Counted from the stretch's first letter, positions 35,506 through 45,335 are shown. The stretch: DNA of 64,000 nucleotides from Ctena decussata (GCA_963989385.1 OZ022503.1:87455138-87519137), one strand, 5' to 3'. Notes: generated from the sequence alone by a model not told the origin. Made by a program: numbers and translations.

Positions 35506-35699
35506 TGTCTGATGACAGAAGCGGTCAAAGTACCAACTGTTTAAGCCCGAACTGAAAAACAATAGAAACACGAGCATATCCAAAATATTTTAAAACACCA
35601 TCATGGAAACGCTCTCCCCCACCCCTCCCTCACACCCCACGCCACAGTAGACAGTGTGTGATCAGGTGCTTGCGAGTACAGAGCATACTCCCGCCTCTG

Positions 35700-35830
35700 T
35701 CTTTCATTGTTCGCAACACGTTTGCGCGACTTTTTAGAAATTTTCATTTGCACAACCAATACGAATGCGCGCCTTTTTAGCCTACGAACGCGCGACTCTT
35801 GTACCATTCGAAAGCGCACCTTTTTCCCAC
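35700..35830 (-). repeat. short spaced repeats with GTCGCGCAAACG core, copy 1
   Basis: On the minus strand, words of the type AAAAAGTCGCGCAAACGT, AAAAAGGCGCGCATTCGTA, AGAGTCGCGCGTTCGTA and AAAAAGGTGCGCTTTCGAA recur about every 30-45 bases. The same word family occurs in opposite orientation at 37245-37355. Confidence 0.6.
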
Positions 35831-36344
35831 TGATGCATGACTGGTTTAGCTTATTAAAACTCGGATATTTCGATATACCTAAGTGTGGCAGATAAAAAAA
35901 TATTTTATTTGTTTATAAAATATATCAAATCTGTTGCCTCCTGTTCACCGCGTAGAGATGGAAGTGGGATTCGAACAAATTCGTTAAACAGCGTCTTGTG
36001 AGTTCAGTTACAATCAACGTTTATCAGAGGCCAGGCTTCGAATGAAAGGACTTCTATGCTTAAGGCGTGAATTTTCCCTATGATTAAAAAGTTATACGAA
36101 TCACTGACTTTTGCTTTGCGTTTATGACTATGACATGTAACTTGCATGACAAATGATTTTTCAAGTGTTTGTGTCTATTTAAAGTACGTTAAACATACGT
36201 TGACGTTGACGTCATTGTTGAGACAAATTGTAAATTATCCTCTAACTGATCGTTGAAATAATGATTTATTGTATACATTTCACCCTTTTTTGACTCACAT
36301 TACTTAGATAACAGACAACACTGGATAGTTTTGACTATATGTAT

Positions 36345-36545
36345 GTGACCTTGACCTCATTTCAAGGTCATGGTACACAATATAATACTTGAAGATCACA
36401 GTGCTACTGTTGACCATTCTTCTTTGTTGGCTTACTGAGTATCGTTCCCCCCCCCCCGTGACCCAGCTTCCCACTCATCATATATATTGCGTATTTGCAT
36501 CACATAAGTCTGCTGCATGAAGGAAATGCTGGGTCACGGGGGGGG
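36345..36545 (-). repeat. dispersed repeat I, copy 2
   Basis: The reverse complement matches 33190-33430: GCAGCAGACTTATGTGATGC, GGGAAGCTGGGTCACGGGGG, ACGATACTCAGTAAGCCAAC, ACCATGACCTTGAAATGAGG. It includes a C run at 36448-36458 and is followed by a G run at 36538-36552. Confidence 0.7.
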
Positions 36546-36552
36546 GGGGGGG

Positions 36553-37244
36553 AGTACTTGTATTTTAGTTATAGTGAAGCGTTCTCTTTTGGCCGCTTTG
36601 ACCGGAAGTACAACTATGGGTTTGTACGTTTAAATGCCAATCAAGTGTAACAAGAACAAAATCATTGCTTTGTATTGTTATATGCGTGTATTTAGCATGC
36701 ATTTATGACAAAAAATTATGGAATGAATGACTGATTTCAACATTTTTATTACCTCAAAAAATGAGGTATGCAAAAACCATGAATTTAGGGTAGGTAAGCT
36801 CAGACTGGATTATCTCCCCGTGTCTTTGGATCTGAATCACAAATGATCTGATTTCATACGGTTTACATATTTGAGGAAGCACTGCCAAGAAAAATATGCA
36901 CACTTTATACTTTTGAAAATTCGGACCTGTCGCGCCGGTCTAATGGGGAAAATCCTCGCCTTAATCATAGAAGTCCTTTAACATGCTCCTGTTTGTCTAC
37001 TTTACCTCCTATGTGCTCTTGCTGAATTTTTCTCAAAGTATTGAGACGTTCTTGCTCCTGTTTTTGCAAAAGGGCCAACCGTTCGAGATGCGCCAACTTT
37101 TAGATGTTTTTGTCTACACAGCTTTAAGCTTTCGTATGTAATCAAATATAAATGGATGTGAGTGATAGAACGCATCATCAAGCTGGTTCACATTCATTGG
37201 TAATGCATTTACTGTCAATGACCGGACTTACCTGCAGACCTCAG
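36553..37244. other. no gene recognised
   Basis: Intronic on the minus strand if the defensin model is right. A donor-like CTGCAG/GTAAGTC lies near 37226 (minus) without an adjacent coding frame. Confidence 0.4.
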
Positions 37245-37355
37245 TAAAAGTCGGGCAAACGCATGCATATTTTGGGGGAAAAGTCGCGCAAAAGTATGCA
37301 ATAAAAAGTCGCGCAAACGTAGGACATTTCAGGAATAGTCGCGCAAACGTGCTGC
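37245..37355 (+). repeat. short spaced repeats with GTCGCGCAAACG core, copy 2
   Basis: AAAAGTCGGGCAAACGCATG, AAAAGTCGCGCAAAAGTATG, AAAAGTCGCGCAAACGTAGG and ATAGTCGCGCAAACGTGCTG occur in a row, spaced about 30-40 bases apart. Confidence 0.75.
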
Positions 37356-37397
37356 TCCCTTACATGTATAGACTCTATCTACAATTATAACACTTAC

Positions 37398-37469
37398 GAG
37401 CACAATTCAATGTCACAAACACGGCCGACATTATAAGCACCGCCAATAACAATTTTCCAACCATAGTTT
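37398..37469 (-). CDS. defensin, signal-peptide exon
   Basis: First coding exon of the minus-strand defensin gene. An acceptor (TTTTTTCAG) ends at 37470, then five untranslated bases and ATG at 37464-37462 in a good initiation context (A at -3, G at +4). The 22 codons read MVGKLLLAVLIM, SAVFVTLNCA: a Lys, a hydrophobic core of about 14 residues and an Ala-containing cleavage region, a textbook secretory signal. The exon ends in phase 1 at a consensus donor (C/GTAAGTG, donor at 37397-37391). Phase and frame match the exon at 33182-33049, about 4.2 kb downstream. The acceptor before the ATG implies at least one 5'UTR exon. The exon is too short to appear as an ORF. Confidence 0.85.
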
Positions 37470-38140
37470 CTGAAAAAATAATGATATTAGGGACACAACA
37501 CTGTTTTCAATGATAATGATATACAAGTGACAATAATACAAAGCGTATGCATGTATATGAAGTAGAAAGAGAAAATCTGTAAAGAAAATTTCGTCAACCA
37601 GGGGTCTATCTCACGACCCTAAGATTATACTGTAGCCACACAGCCACTAGGTTGAAAGGGCCGGACCAGTTGGACTAGTCAGTCATACATTCTATGTACC
37701 TATATCCATATTTTCTAATCAAAGGCCTTATAACTATATATGCAATGCCTTTTAAAGCAGTTTTATAGTTTCTGCGAAGATAGACAGTATGGTCGAGAGG
37801 TTTCGGTGCAGACTGAAAACAATCTCTCAGTCCCTCAAGCAGTAACGGTGTACCCGACTCCATAGACTCTTACTTAAACTTATTGCATATGCAAAGCACA
37901 CTGGACTTCAGTCAACTCACTGTCCCATTTTATGACTGTATATAGTGTGTTTGGCAGTTTTATATGGTGTGTTTGACAGTTTTAGTAACAAAACTTTTTA
38001 ATCTTGAAAACACTTTACTGCGTAGTGTGAACGCAGATGCTCCTACATACAGAATAAAAATATAAACAAAAGAAAGAAAGAAGAACATGTAAAGTGGTGA
38101 GAAAAAGGTAAGGAGCAGGAACTGATGTAACATAAAAGAA
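37470..38140. other. no gene recognised
   Basis: Upstream intron on the minus strand in the favoured model. AT-rich, with an AAAGAAAGAAAG tract near 38068-38083. The frames at 37675-37863 and 37960-38209 have no recognisable content. Confidence 0.4.
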
Positions 38141-38276
38141 ATCAATTTCACTACAGCTGGTGATTGGGACTGTGTGGTCACCGTAAAAAGTCTCCCTGCC
38201 CTTCATCATAGTGTAGATTTTATTTTCTAGTCCTTTGGGATCATTGATTCCATTGTAGAACTTTAAAAATATTTGA

Positions 38277-38322
38277 GGGTCACTGATGAGGCCTAATTGG
38301 CCGAAACTAGCTAGTCTGGCCC
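38277..38322 (+). ncRNA. hammerhead ribozyme, unit 1
   Basis: Stem I GGGTCA/TGGCCC (38277-38282 with 38317-38322, one G-U pair), core CTGATGA (38283-38289), stem II GGCC-TAATT-GGCC (38290-38302), GAAA (38303-38306), stem III ACTAGCTAGT and cleavage triplet GTC with the cut after 38316. All core nucleotides are present. Confidence 0.9.
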
Positions 38323-38537
38323 AGAAAACTTGTACACTCGACAGTTTTCACTTCTTTGTTGTGATCCTTGCTTCCAAAGGATAACCCTTTTATAGAACAT
38401 ATTGAACTTCACTACAGCTGGAAATTGGGACTGTGTGGTCACCGTAAAAAGTCTCCCTGCCCTTCATCATAGTGTAGATTTTATTTTCTAGTCCTTTGGG
38501 ATCATTGATTCCATTGTAGAACTTTAAAAATATTTGA

Positions 38538-38583
38538 GGGTCACTGATGAGGCCTAATTGGCCGAAACTAGCTAGTTTGGCCC
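38538..38583 (+). ncRNA. hammerhead ribozyme, unit 2
   Basis: Identical to unit 1 except that the cleavage triplet is GTT, which still fits the NUH rule. Confidence 0.88.
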
Positions 38584-38798
38584 AGGAAACTTGTACACTC
38601 GACAGTTTTCACTTCTTTGTTGTGATCCTTGCTTCCAAAGGATAACCCTTTTATAGAACATATTGAACTTCACTACAGCTGGAAATTGGGACTGTGTGGT
38701 CACCGTAAAAAGTCTCCCTGCCCTTCATCATAGTGTAGATTTTATTTTCTAGTCCTTTGGGATCATTGATTCCATTGTAGAACTTTAAAAATATTTGA

Positions 38799-38844
38799 GG
38801 GTCACTGATGAGGCCTAATTGGCCGAAACTAGCTAGTTTGGCCC
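38799..38844 (+). ncRNA. hammerhead ribozyme, unit 3
   Basis: Complete core and stems as in unit 2, cleavage triplet GTT. Confidence 0.88.
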
Positions 38845-39059
38845 AGAAAACTTGTACACTCGACAGTTTTCAGTTCTTTGTTGTGATCCTTGCTTCCAAA
38901 GGATAACCCTTTTATAGAACATATTGAACTTCACTACAGCTGGTGATTGGGACTGTGTGGTCACCGTAAAAAGTCTCCCTGCCCTTCATCATAGTGTAGA
39001 TTTTATTTTCTAGTCCTTTGGGATCATTGATTCCATTGTAGAACTTGAAAAATATTTGA

Positions 39060-39105
39060 GGGTCACTGATGAGGCCTAATTGGCCGAAACTAGCTAGTCT
39101 GGCCC
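39060..39105 (+). ncRNA. hammerhead ribozyme, unit 4
   Basis: Complete core and stems as in unit 1, cleavage triplet GTC. Confidence 0.9.
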
Positions 39106-39372
39106 AGAAAACTTGTACACTCGACAGTTTTCAGTTCTTTGGTGTGATCCTTGCTTCCAAAGGATAACCCTTTTATAGAACATATTCACAAGTATACTTG
39201 AATGCTGAGGAAACGTATTGAACTTAACTAGGAATAGCATGTTGGCAAATACATGTCTCTGATATGAAATCGTGCAAATGAGTTTGGATTTCTGACTGAG
39301 CCATATGTATGTTGTTATGACCCTTGGTGTCCCAAACCTTATGACTGAAACTCCTACAACATACATGTAATC

Positions 39373-39609
39373 GAGCCGCGACACAAGAAAACCAACAAAG
39401 TGGGTGTGCGCCCAGCGCAGACTCAGATCAGCCTGGGCACCTGCCCAGTCTGATCAGTCTTCGCTGTCCGCATGGAGGTAATTTCGACCATTAGCTACCC
39501 TTTAAGCGCTTAGCCAAGATTCTGTTTGGACTTGACGGATGCCCAGGCTGATCTGGGTCTGCGCTGTGCGCACAACCACTTTGTTGGTGTTTTTCTCGTG
39601 GCGCTGCTC
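39373..39609 (+). mobile_element. fold-back MITE family A, copy 10
   Basis: Full-length, core forward. The flanks AATC and AATT differ by one base, fitting an aged 4-bp duplication. Confidence 0.88.
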
Positions 39610-40315
39610 AATTATTTATGGTTGGATTGATCCGAACTTACACCTGAACTGACTAGAGACCAGTGGCGGTCGCGCACTCAATGGTGGCCATATTCGACTT
39701 ATCAGTGCAGTTTCGTTCTTGTTGCGTAATAAATTTATGGCATTTGTAGAAGGCTATAAAGAAACCCCTACAAAAAGACTCGGCACAAATCGCAACCTAG
39801 GGGGCAAAATACTGTGACTGTTAACTGAATGTGCTAAAAATGACAGACGGTCTGTAATTGACGCTCGCCAATAATTGGTTTGCCAAGTTTTAAAGCGGTT
39901 CGGAGTTACTAACAGCACAAATTTTTATCCAGTATCTAGCCTGCCCATCTCCATGGATTGCTTTTTGTAAAAATAGAATTTTGGCAAAAAGCAATAATCA
40001 ATAATAACAATAATAAAAACAATACATGTGAAAACCATGAAAATTTGCACCACAATTGCAAACGGCCATTTTGCCTATGAAACTGAAAGTCTTACAAACT
40101 GACACGTTTGAAAGAATCACTTTGAACTCAAGTTTCTTATAGACTTTTGGAAAAATGCTTCAATTTCAGAAATTTCGAAAATTTAAAAATAACAACAATA
40201 ACCAAGTAACAGATATTCACGACCAAATGCAATAAGAACTGTGGTCACAAAACTGTACGAAAGGTGTCATTACCTAGGACTTGGACTTGTGGCCTTTCCT
40301 GACTATCTTCATTTT
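39610..40315. other. no gene recognised
   Basis: Intronic on the minus strand in the favoured model. AT-rich, no exon or repeat identified. Confidence 0.4.
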
Positions 40316-40551
40316 GAGCCGCGACACTACAAAACAAATAAAATTGGCATGTGCGCCTAGCGACGACTCAAATCAGCCTGGGCAGCCGCCCAGTCTGATC
40401 AAAGTCTTCGTTGCCTTCATGGAGGCAGTTTAGACCCTTAGCTTTCCCTTCAAGCACACAGCGAAGACTGATACGACTGGACGGCTGCCCAGGCTGATCT
40501 GACTCTTCGCTGAGCGCACGTTACTCTGTTAATTTTGTCAGGTCGCGACTC
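40316..40551 (+). mobile_element. fold-back MITE family A, copy 11
   Basis: Full-length, core forward. The flanks TTTT and ATTT differ by one base. Confidence 0.87.
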
Positions 40552-40829
40552 ATTTATAGTTTTAAAAGGCATATCATTTGAAAGTTGCAGTAGTCACAGA
40601 AGCAAAATCATAAGTGCGAGCTCATAGCTATAGACCATGCAAACATTGACATCCGAAATATTTAGATGCATGTTAACAGACATGGGCCGCTAAAAAAAAG
40701 ATGTGATCGAGCAAGGAAAAAAAATGAACTATTATTCGATGTTGATGAATCTGCCTTGTGGGCAGAAATGGTATATGCAAGACCCTTCACAGCACTCTAT
40801 TTTCAAAATTAGGCCTACCCTTAGTAACG

Positions 40830-40990
40830 TAAACATATGCAATGATCAGGAATTAATAAAATCAAATGCCACATCCCAAGGGAAAAAATGGTACACAAAA
40901 ATTAACAAAAGTTCACGAAAGACACCCATAGTAAACCGAATGGACAGCTTTTTCCTAAACAGGTGGTCATTTGGCTACCCTGATTGAAAA
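40830..40990 (+). repeat. dispersed repeat D, fragment
   Basis: CAATGATCAGGAATTAATAA, GTAAACCGAATGGACAGCTT and TTTGGCTACCCTGATTGA match the 8560 copy in order. The frame at 40703-40987 follows from this repeat. Confidence 0.5.
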
Positions 40991-41314
40991 GTACAGCAAT
41001 ATCTATTAACCCACAAACCGAACGTAAAGAAAATATAAACTATGTTGTGGTAAAACTAGTTTGGTGGTTCTCAGAAAAAACAGCGTGATTTCCGCGTGTT
41101 TTAAAGATTTTTATCTTTTTCTTCATTTTTTACTATCAATACTATTGTTATTATCATTGTTATTAAAGCTGCATTTCTTCAATCATTGTCCTAGAGGTTG
41201 GGCTTTTATTTGTGACCTGTGCTTTTGTTTAACATTTTCTACAGTATCTTTGTACTACTTTACTAGAAAAATAAACCTGCACGTTTCTAGGCTAACTGGA
41301 AACTACAGACTTAC

Positions 41315-41349
41315 CTTCCTTGGCTGTATCCTGCTGAAGTGGACGATCT
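41315..41349 (-). other. candidate 5'UTR exon of the defensin gene
   Basis: A consensus donor on the minus strand (CCAAGGAAG/GTAAGTC, donor at 41314-41309) lies 35 bases after an initiator-like TCAGATC and about 57 bases after a TATA box. The exon has no ATG. Its splice partner could be the acceptor at 37470, 3.8 kb downstream. Linkage is inferred from position, strand and splice-site quality. Confidence 0.35.
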
Positions 41350-41365
41350 GATAATTTAGATCAGC

Positions 41366-41372
41366 ATTTATA
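41366..41372 (-). promoter_or_regulatory. candidate TATA box of the defensin gene
   Basis: TATAAAT on the minus strand, 23-31 bases upstream of the possible transcription start at about 41341-41349. Context only; no clear kappaB site was found next to it. Confidence 0.3.
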
Positions 41373-41536
41373 AGAACATGGGAAAATACATCAGTTAGTT
41401 GGCATCTATAGGCCTTTTGTAGATTTTTCTGCGCATGTATTTCTTCTTTCTGCCCACTCTATATTTTTACAGATGGTTTGCACTTCGTGCAAAGTCTTGC
41501 AAAATCACATTTTCACTTTAATGCAACTACCACACT

Positions 41537-41773
41537 GAGCCGCGACACGAGAAACCAACAAGGTGGTTGTGCGCCCAGCGCAGACTCAGATCAGCCTTGG
41601 CATCTGCCCAGTCTGATCAGAGTCTTCGCTGTCCGCATGAAGCTAGCTTCGACCCTTAGCTACCCTTTGAGCGCAGCAGCGAAGATTCTGATCAGACTTG
41701 GCGGATGTCCAGGCTGATCTGAGCCTTCGCCGGGCGTACATGCCACTTTGTTGCTTTTGTCGTGTCGAGGCTC
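41537..41773 (+). mobile_element. fold-back MITE family A, copy 12
   Basis: Full-length, core forward. It lies about 165 bases upstream of the candidate defensin TATA box. The flanks CACT and ATGT do not match. Confidence 0.87.
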
Positions 41774-42456
41774 ATGTTATTTGTGCCGTGTTCAACATTT
41801 TGCAAAATCACAGCTCACGTTTATGCAAATTACCACATATCGCTTCCTAAAAAAAGCAAATGGAAATTATAAACTAATGTCTGTGGACCAGTCCCAGATT
41901 ATTTTTCGCGCATGATACAAAGTAACAGCTGATTATGCAAATGACTTCACCGTTTGAAATAAAATGACATGATTATACTATAAGCAACCAAGAACCTACA
42001 ATTAAACACAAATACGAGTTTGGTATATCGGTCGCAACTATCGTAGGAACTGCTTTTATAGATACACGTCCACCATTTTGTCAAAGAGAAATTATTAATG
42101 TGACTTCCGGTTTCCTTCCGTAGCAACGTGGCCCTTCAAAACTGAGATCTACAGTTAGAAGAAAGAATAAGAAACTCTTTCCTATAAGTCTTGGCCTTAA
42201 AGTGTAAGGATAAACCTGAACTAAGCTGTTTTATATTCTGACAGGGAATACTCCTAAATGAAACAACCGCTTTCTGAGACAAAATGTTTCACTTTAAGGT
42301 GTAATAGGACGACAAAATTATCAGTTTTCTGGTCAAACAATATGTCATCAAAACAAATCACAAATCAATCTTTTTTTATCATTAAATGTCATTCGTTTGA
42401 GCATGAAACAGATATTTCCTATGTCTATGATTATGTGAAAATGTGGTTTGATTTTT
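41774..42456. other. no gene recognised
   Basis: AT-rich. The frame from 42258 is open but has no domain, and its second half runs into the GTCC tract of the next element. Confidence 0.4.
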
Positions 42457-43380
42457 ATACCCCGCCACACGTTATGTTTTCACGTTGGCCGTCCGTGTGT
42501 CCGTCCGTCCGTAGTACGTACGTCCGTCCATCTGTCCGTCCGTCCGTACTTCGTTTCCGTTCGATAACTTTAAAAGTATTTATCAGCGGATTTCCTTCAA
42601 ATTTTGCATATGCATTTGTACCAAGAATGTCTCGCTTGGGATTGTTAATGGGCAAATTTCCATAATTTCTGACAGAGTTATGGCACTTGTCAATGTACAA
42701 AAAATGGTTTCTATCCTCTAGTTCCTTAACTACTAGGAGTATAATGATGAAACTTCACAAACTTGATTAAAGTAACCAAAGCTTTGTATGGGAACAGAAA
42801 TTTTATCATTAGGGGTTATCTGCCCCTGCCCTTGGGCTATATACATATATAAAATCATGAAAAATTCCATATAAAATCAGAGATTGAAGCAATTTTTCTG
42901 AAACTTAAAGCAAATGATCAGAGTGATGAAAGCCTCCAGTGATGCTCAAATTTACCCCATGGGAGTTATCTCCCCCTGCCCCCGGGCTATATACATGCAT
43001 AAGATGATGATAAAATCAATATATATTGATGTGAAACAGATTTTCAGAAATTTACATCTGATGATAAAAGCAATAAAAGCTTCTGGTGATTAAAATTTGA
43101 TCCCTTATGGTTTATTTGCCCCTGCCCCGTGGTCACCAGCTTAAAATCACTAAAATAGTATTTGAGTAGAGTGGTAAGTGATGTATCGGAAGCTTATTGT
43201 AAGTGATCAGAGTAATGAAGTGTCCTGTCATAACAAAGACTTTTCTCTGTGTTCAGTGGGGTTAGGCTGCTCCCGCCCTGGAGTCATACAGAGAAAAAAA
43301 TAAATCTGGAAAAATCGGTGTGTGAAAAAGGCTTGCAGTGGCGGGGTATCACGCAGTCGTTTGCGATGCCTTTATTTATA
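42457..43380 (+). mobile_element. non-autonomous array-bearing element with 12-bp inverted ends
   Basis: ATACCCCGCCAC (42457-42468) is the perfect reverse complement of GTGGCGGGGTAT (43338-43349). Just inside the left end is a GTCCGTCC-rich tract (about 42487-42548). The interior has about three diverged units of about 145-150 bp that begin with a phrase like TTATCTGCCCCTGCCC, then GGGCTATATACAT (near 42817, 42965 and 43107). TCACGCAGTCGTTTGCGATG follows the right motif. The plan is the same as at 916-3214. No ORF. Confidence 0.65.
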
Positions 43381-43614
43381 AAGAATTAACAGTGCTTAGA
43401 TATCCTTACTACTCGATGCCGGTAAGGCATTACAAAGTGCGTGTCATCAGGAGGTCTATAAAGCTGTGCTATAATTTCTGACCAAACTTTATGCATCTCA
43501 TGTGAATTGACGCAAAATTTCCTTTCATTTGCTGTTGAAATTTGCCTTTTTCACGTAAAGAATAAAACAGAGGAAAATTTTACTGTGTGTTACATTGATT
43601 CCATATATCCTAAC

Positions 43615-43840
43615 CGTAACCCATTTATGCACAGTGGTCTCTTCTACCCATATATTTTGGGTGTGTCAATTCAACATTTTAGGGGTATCTGTTTGATTTA
43701 TCACATTTGACAGTAATTGCTGTAAAACTGACGCAAACGATGCAGATCCGTATCAGACGCCGCGTTTTGCGGCGTCTGATCCGGATCTGCACTGTTTGCC
43801 TATACCCCATTTATTGGACACTAGGCATTAATGGGTTACC
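43615..43840. mobile_element. MITE with long internal hairpin
   Basis: Inverted ends GTAACCCATTTATGCACAG and CTAGGCATTAATGGGTTAC. Inside, GCAGATCCGTATCAGACGCC pairs with GGCGTCTGATCCGGATCTGC (43742-43790, 22-bp stem with one mismatch, GTTTT loop). The plan is shared with repeat G at 26577. Confidence 0.75.
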
Positions 43841-44384
43841 TTGTCCTTTAAAATGATTAAAACATGTCATCTTTTGTCAATGTTAATATTGTTGCGACAA
43901 AAATAAATGCCTTAAATCAGGAAGTCTGCGAGCTCGAATAAATTTTGCCCAGTGATACGCTTTGTTCTCAAATTACTATAGTTGATAAGTAATTTGCATT
44001 TTGTAAATGAGCACAAATGACATTTTAAGAGGCAAATTAGTGACACAGATAGCGTTAAAGATATAAATACTAAAGCAGACAGAGTGGAGTTGCGCATAAA
44101 ATGCTAGCGAACGACCTTGGCCTTCATCAGGACGAAGAAGAAATAAAAAAAAAAAAATCATGTTATTAGGTTTTGGAAACCTTGGAATTTATCAATTGTT
44201 TGCTTAACGGTATAGTAAGAGGATCCTTAATTTGAATCCAATAGTTTCTATGAAGTTCAGTATGTCTCTACAATATACCAGTGCCTTCAAAATCCGCACC
44301 CAATCGGCTGCACAGAACTTGAAATTTTACTATATCTTACTCTATAACTGCCATAATTAATTAAAATTACACACAACTTTTCAG

Positions 44385-44587
44385 TTGCTTCATTTCTATG
44401 ACGATGTCGGCATGACCGCGGTAAATGAGGAAATCAAGTTGTGTTTGAAGCATGCCCTTCTATACAGGTGCAGAATCATTCCAAATATGCCGCTGAAACT
44501 AGCTACATGCCTGAACAAAAAGCGCAGACCCAAATCAGAGTCAGACAGCAGTGTTATCAGCAAAGACTGCATAGTTTTCCTTTGAAA
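44385..44587 (+). CDS. possible terminal exon of an unknown protein
   Basis: A fair acceptor (ACACACAACTTTTCAG, ending 44384) opens a 66-codon frame that stops at TGA (44583-44585). The reading begins LLHFYDDVGMTAVNEE, has two Cys-containing helical-looking segments, then a basic stretch (NKKRRPKSESDSS) and ends KDCIVFL. The balanced amino-acid composition looks like coding sequence, but I recognise no family and found no upstream exon. The opposite strand is also open here (44396-44602), which weakens the case. Confidence 0.3.
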
Positions 44588-44619
44588 AAACGAGCTGTGC
44601 ACTTCAATAGATTGGTTGG

Positions 44620-44850
44620 TTGCTTGGGGATGAAAGGCTTTCTCAGACAGTACTTCAGTCTATATCGAGCCGTATACCAGACACAGTAAGAACGAAAAGG
44701 AATACAAACAAACAACCCATCTCGCACCTGCCACAAATACAGCCCGAGCTTTCCCTATTGGTATCCAATGTAGGTCTCTCCTACACTGAACGTTGCCAAG
44801 CACCATCGCCCGACCTGATTACCCCATGTGTACGTAGAGACATTACCGTT
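44620..44850 (+). repeat. dispersed repeat E, copy 3
   Basis: GGTTGGTTGCTTGGGGATG, CTCAGACAGTACTTCAGTCT, ATATCGAGCCGT and, at the far end, CACCATCGCCCGACC. Confidence 0.65.
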
Positions 44851-45184
44851 TAATGGTTAAGGAACCAATACAGTAAAGACTTCTAGAAACCTTAGAACAA
44901 TAGACTTCCGTGAGGTCATTGAATACGACATTAACAACAAGATCAATTACTCTAAGACTTCCGTTTCATCTTCATCACGATTCCATATTCAGGCACAAGA
45001 GGCCATTAGCTATCTTGTCAATTTCGATCGACTAGGCCATCGGGAAATACGGATATTTCTATATACTGACTATAAACATAATCTGTTACTATGTTGTTCA
45101 CTGTTTTACTGTTTTAAATCGGATGGTTAAAATGTCACATTTTCGGTGCACTTTTTTTTTAATAATTACTTACTTTTTAAATGA

Positions 45185-45335
45185 CTTCATACATTGACGG
45201 AGGTGGCCAAGGTCGGGCGATGGTACTGGATACCTTTCAATGCCGGGGCGTCCTACTAATTTGTGTAATAGCAGGGCAAGGGCCCGCTGAGCTTGCAGTA
45301 GACGCGGTTGTAGATTGTTTGGATGCATCATATCT
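45185..45335 (-). repeat. dispersed repeat E, copy 4 (3' part, inverted)
   Basis: GGTCGGGCGATGGTACTGG is the reverse complement of the far end of copy 3. AATGCCGGGGCGTCCTACTA and GCAGGGCAAGGGCCCGCTGA match copy 1 in reverse. Confidence 0.6.

Larger units (their letters stand above)
38143..39186 (+). mobile_element. retrozyme-like tandem array, four 261-bp units with hammerhead ribozymes
   Basis: CACTACAGCTGG starts at 38149, 38410, 38671 and 38932, an exact 261-base period. Units are nearly identical, with a few substitutions such as GGTGATTGGG against GGAAATTGGG. Each holds one type I hammerhead motif on the plus strand and no ORF. Tandem non-coding units of this size with hammerheads of very short helix III are known as animal retrozymes and from Penelope-like retroelements; they are transcribed, self-cleaved and circularised. 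The array lies in the inferred 5' intron of the defensin gene, in antisense to it. Confidence 0.85.

Noticed and set aside
37200..37240. Consensus donor CTGCAG/GTAAGTC on the minus strand
   Set aside because: No coding frame or acceptor goes with it; it could be an alternative non-coding exon but nothing supports that.
42258..42665. 135-codon frame ending in a Ser/Val/Pro/Arg-rich repeat
   Set aside because: The second half is the GTCC microsatellite of a mobile element and the first half has no domain.
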